Position numbers and translations under genes: made by a program. The notes under the pieces are model-generated. The model was not told where the DNA came from. It worked only from the letters and a program-made list of their open reading frames with translations, and did not search any database. Below, piece after piece: positions 5,974-5,996 of a stretch of DNA of 5,996 bases; position 1 is the first letter of the stretch, and each line of letters opens with the position of its first letter. Source of the stretch: Caldifarciminota bacterium (GTDB taxonomy: Bacteria > Hydrothermota > Tepidihabitantia > B3-TA06 > JALVRC01). Where the stretch lies: assembly GCA_027025255.1 (NCBI GenBank), contig JALVRC010000056.1:1-5996 (forward strand). Direction: 5' to 3'.

Positions 5974-5988
5974 ACATAATCATTATAC
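5974..5988 (-). promoter_or_regulatory. Possible second Fur/PerR-like box with an overlapping -10 element
   Basis: ATAAT-C-ATTAT is a perfect 5-1-5 inverted repeat. The surrounding 15 bases match the Fur 7-1-7 consensus at 10 of 14 defined positions and the PerR consensus (TTATAATNATTATAA) slightly better. On the minus strand it overlaps a TATAAT (5987-5982) in a context, ATGTATAAT, also present at the fur promoter. Any -35 would be outside the window, and no gene is seen downstream. Chance is a real alternative. Confidence 0.3.
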
Positions 5989-5996
5989 ATTTGCAA

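Larger units (their letters stand above)
5586..5996. other. AT-rich stretch with no supported gene
   Basis: No open frame here has a start, a ribosome binding site and a recognisable product. The longest plus-strand frame (5670-5903) starts at TTG without a Shine-Dalgarno and reads as compositional noise. On the minus strand a 43-codon open stretch (5869-5738) includes KALCQMPKDKLVIKSVKGTF and looks faintly protein-like, but it has no credible start. It could be a decayed gene remnant. The octamer TTTACTAC occurs at 5942-5949 and 5968-5975. Confidence 0.55.

Overview
The window is AT-rich bacterial DNA in which every supported gene lies on the minus strand, so transcription runs from high to low coordinates. 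Nearly every start has a strong AGGAG-type ribosome binding site, both main promoters look sigma70-like, and the genes are tightly packed with overlapping stops and starts. Most products are iron-sulfur or metal proteins: a HydG-like radical SAM enzyme, a Fur-family regulator, a NifX-like protein and two ferredoxin-bearing Mrp/MinD-type ATPases. This suggests an anaerobic bacterium rich in iron-sulfur chemistry. I cannot name the organism.

Layout, in the direction of transcription. Positions 5586-5996 hold no gene I can support, only very AT-rich DNA with a possible second Fur-like site at the window edge and one imperfect hairpin. A clear promoter near 5558-5585 then drives a three-gene unit: a divergent HydG-like radical SAM tyrosine lyase (5526-4051), an unrecognised 85-residue four-cysteine protein (4076-3819) and a TrmO-type tRNA methyltransferase (3832-3344). 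The three genes overlap end to end. A 197-base spacer follows, without a convincing terminator. It carries a consensus promoter whose start region is covered by a near-perfect Fur box.

That promoter drives a second unit: fur (3146-2697), a Gly/Tyr/Arg-rich small protein (2686-2408), a NifX/MTH1175-domain protein with a helical tail (2411-1878), a Gly/Arg-rich zinc-ribbon protein (1885-1625), and two tandem P-loop ATPases, each with two inserted [4Fe-4S] ferredoxin motifs (1625-804, and 807 running off the left edge). All junctions after the first overlap by 1-8 bases, so the genes are probably translationally coupled.

The second unit resembles the ORP/MRP gene clusters of Desulfovibrio, where a MTH1175-type metal-cluster protein is encoded with MinD-like ferredoxin ATPases. 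Here the set is joined to a self-regulating Fur gene and two low-complexity accessory proteins. The most unusual single observation is that the HydG-like enzyme has glycine at the second cysteine of the C-terminal CX2CX22C cluster motif, with two extra cysteines close by.
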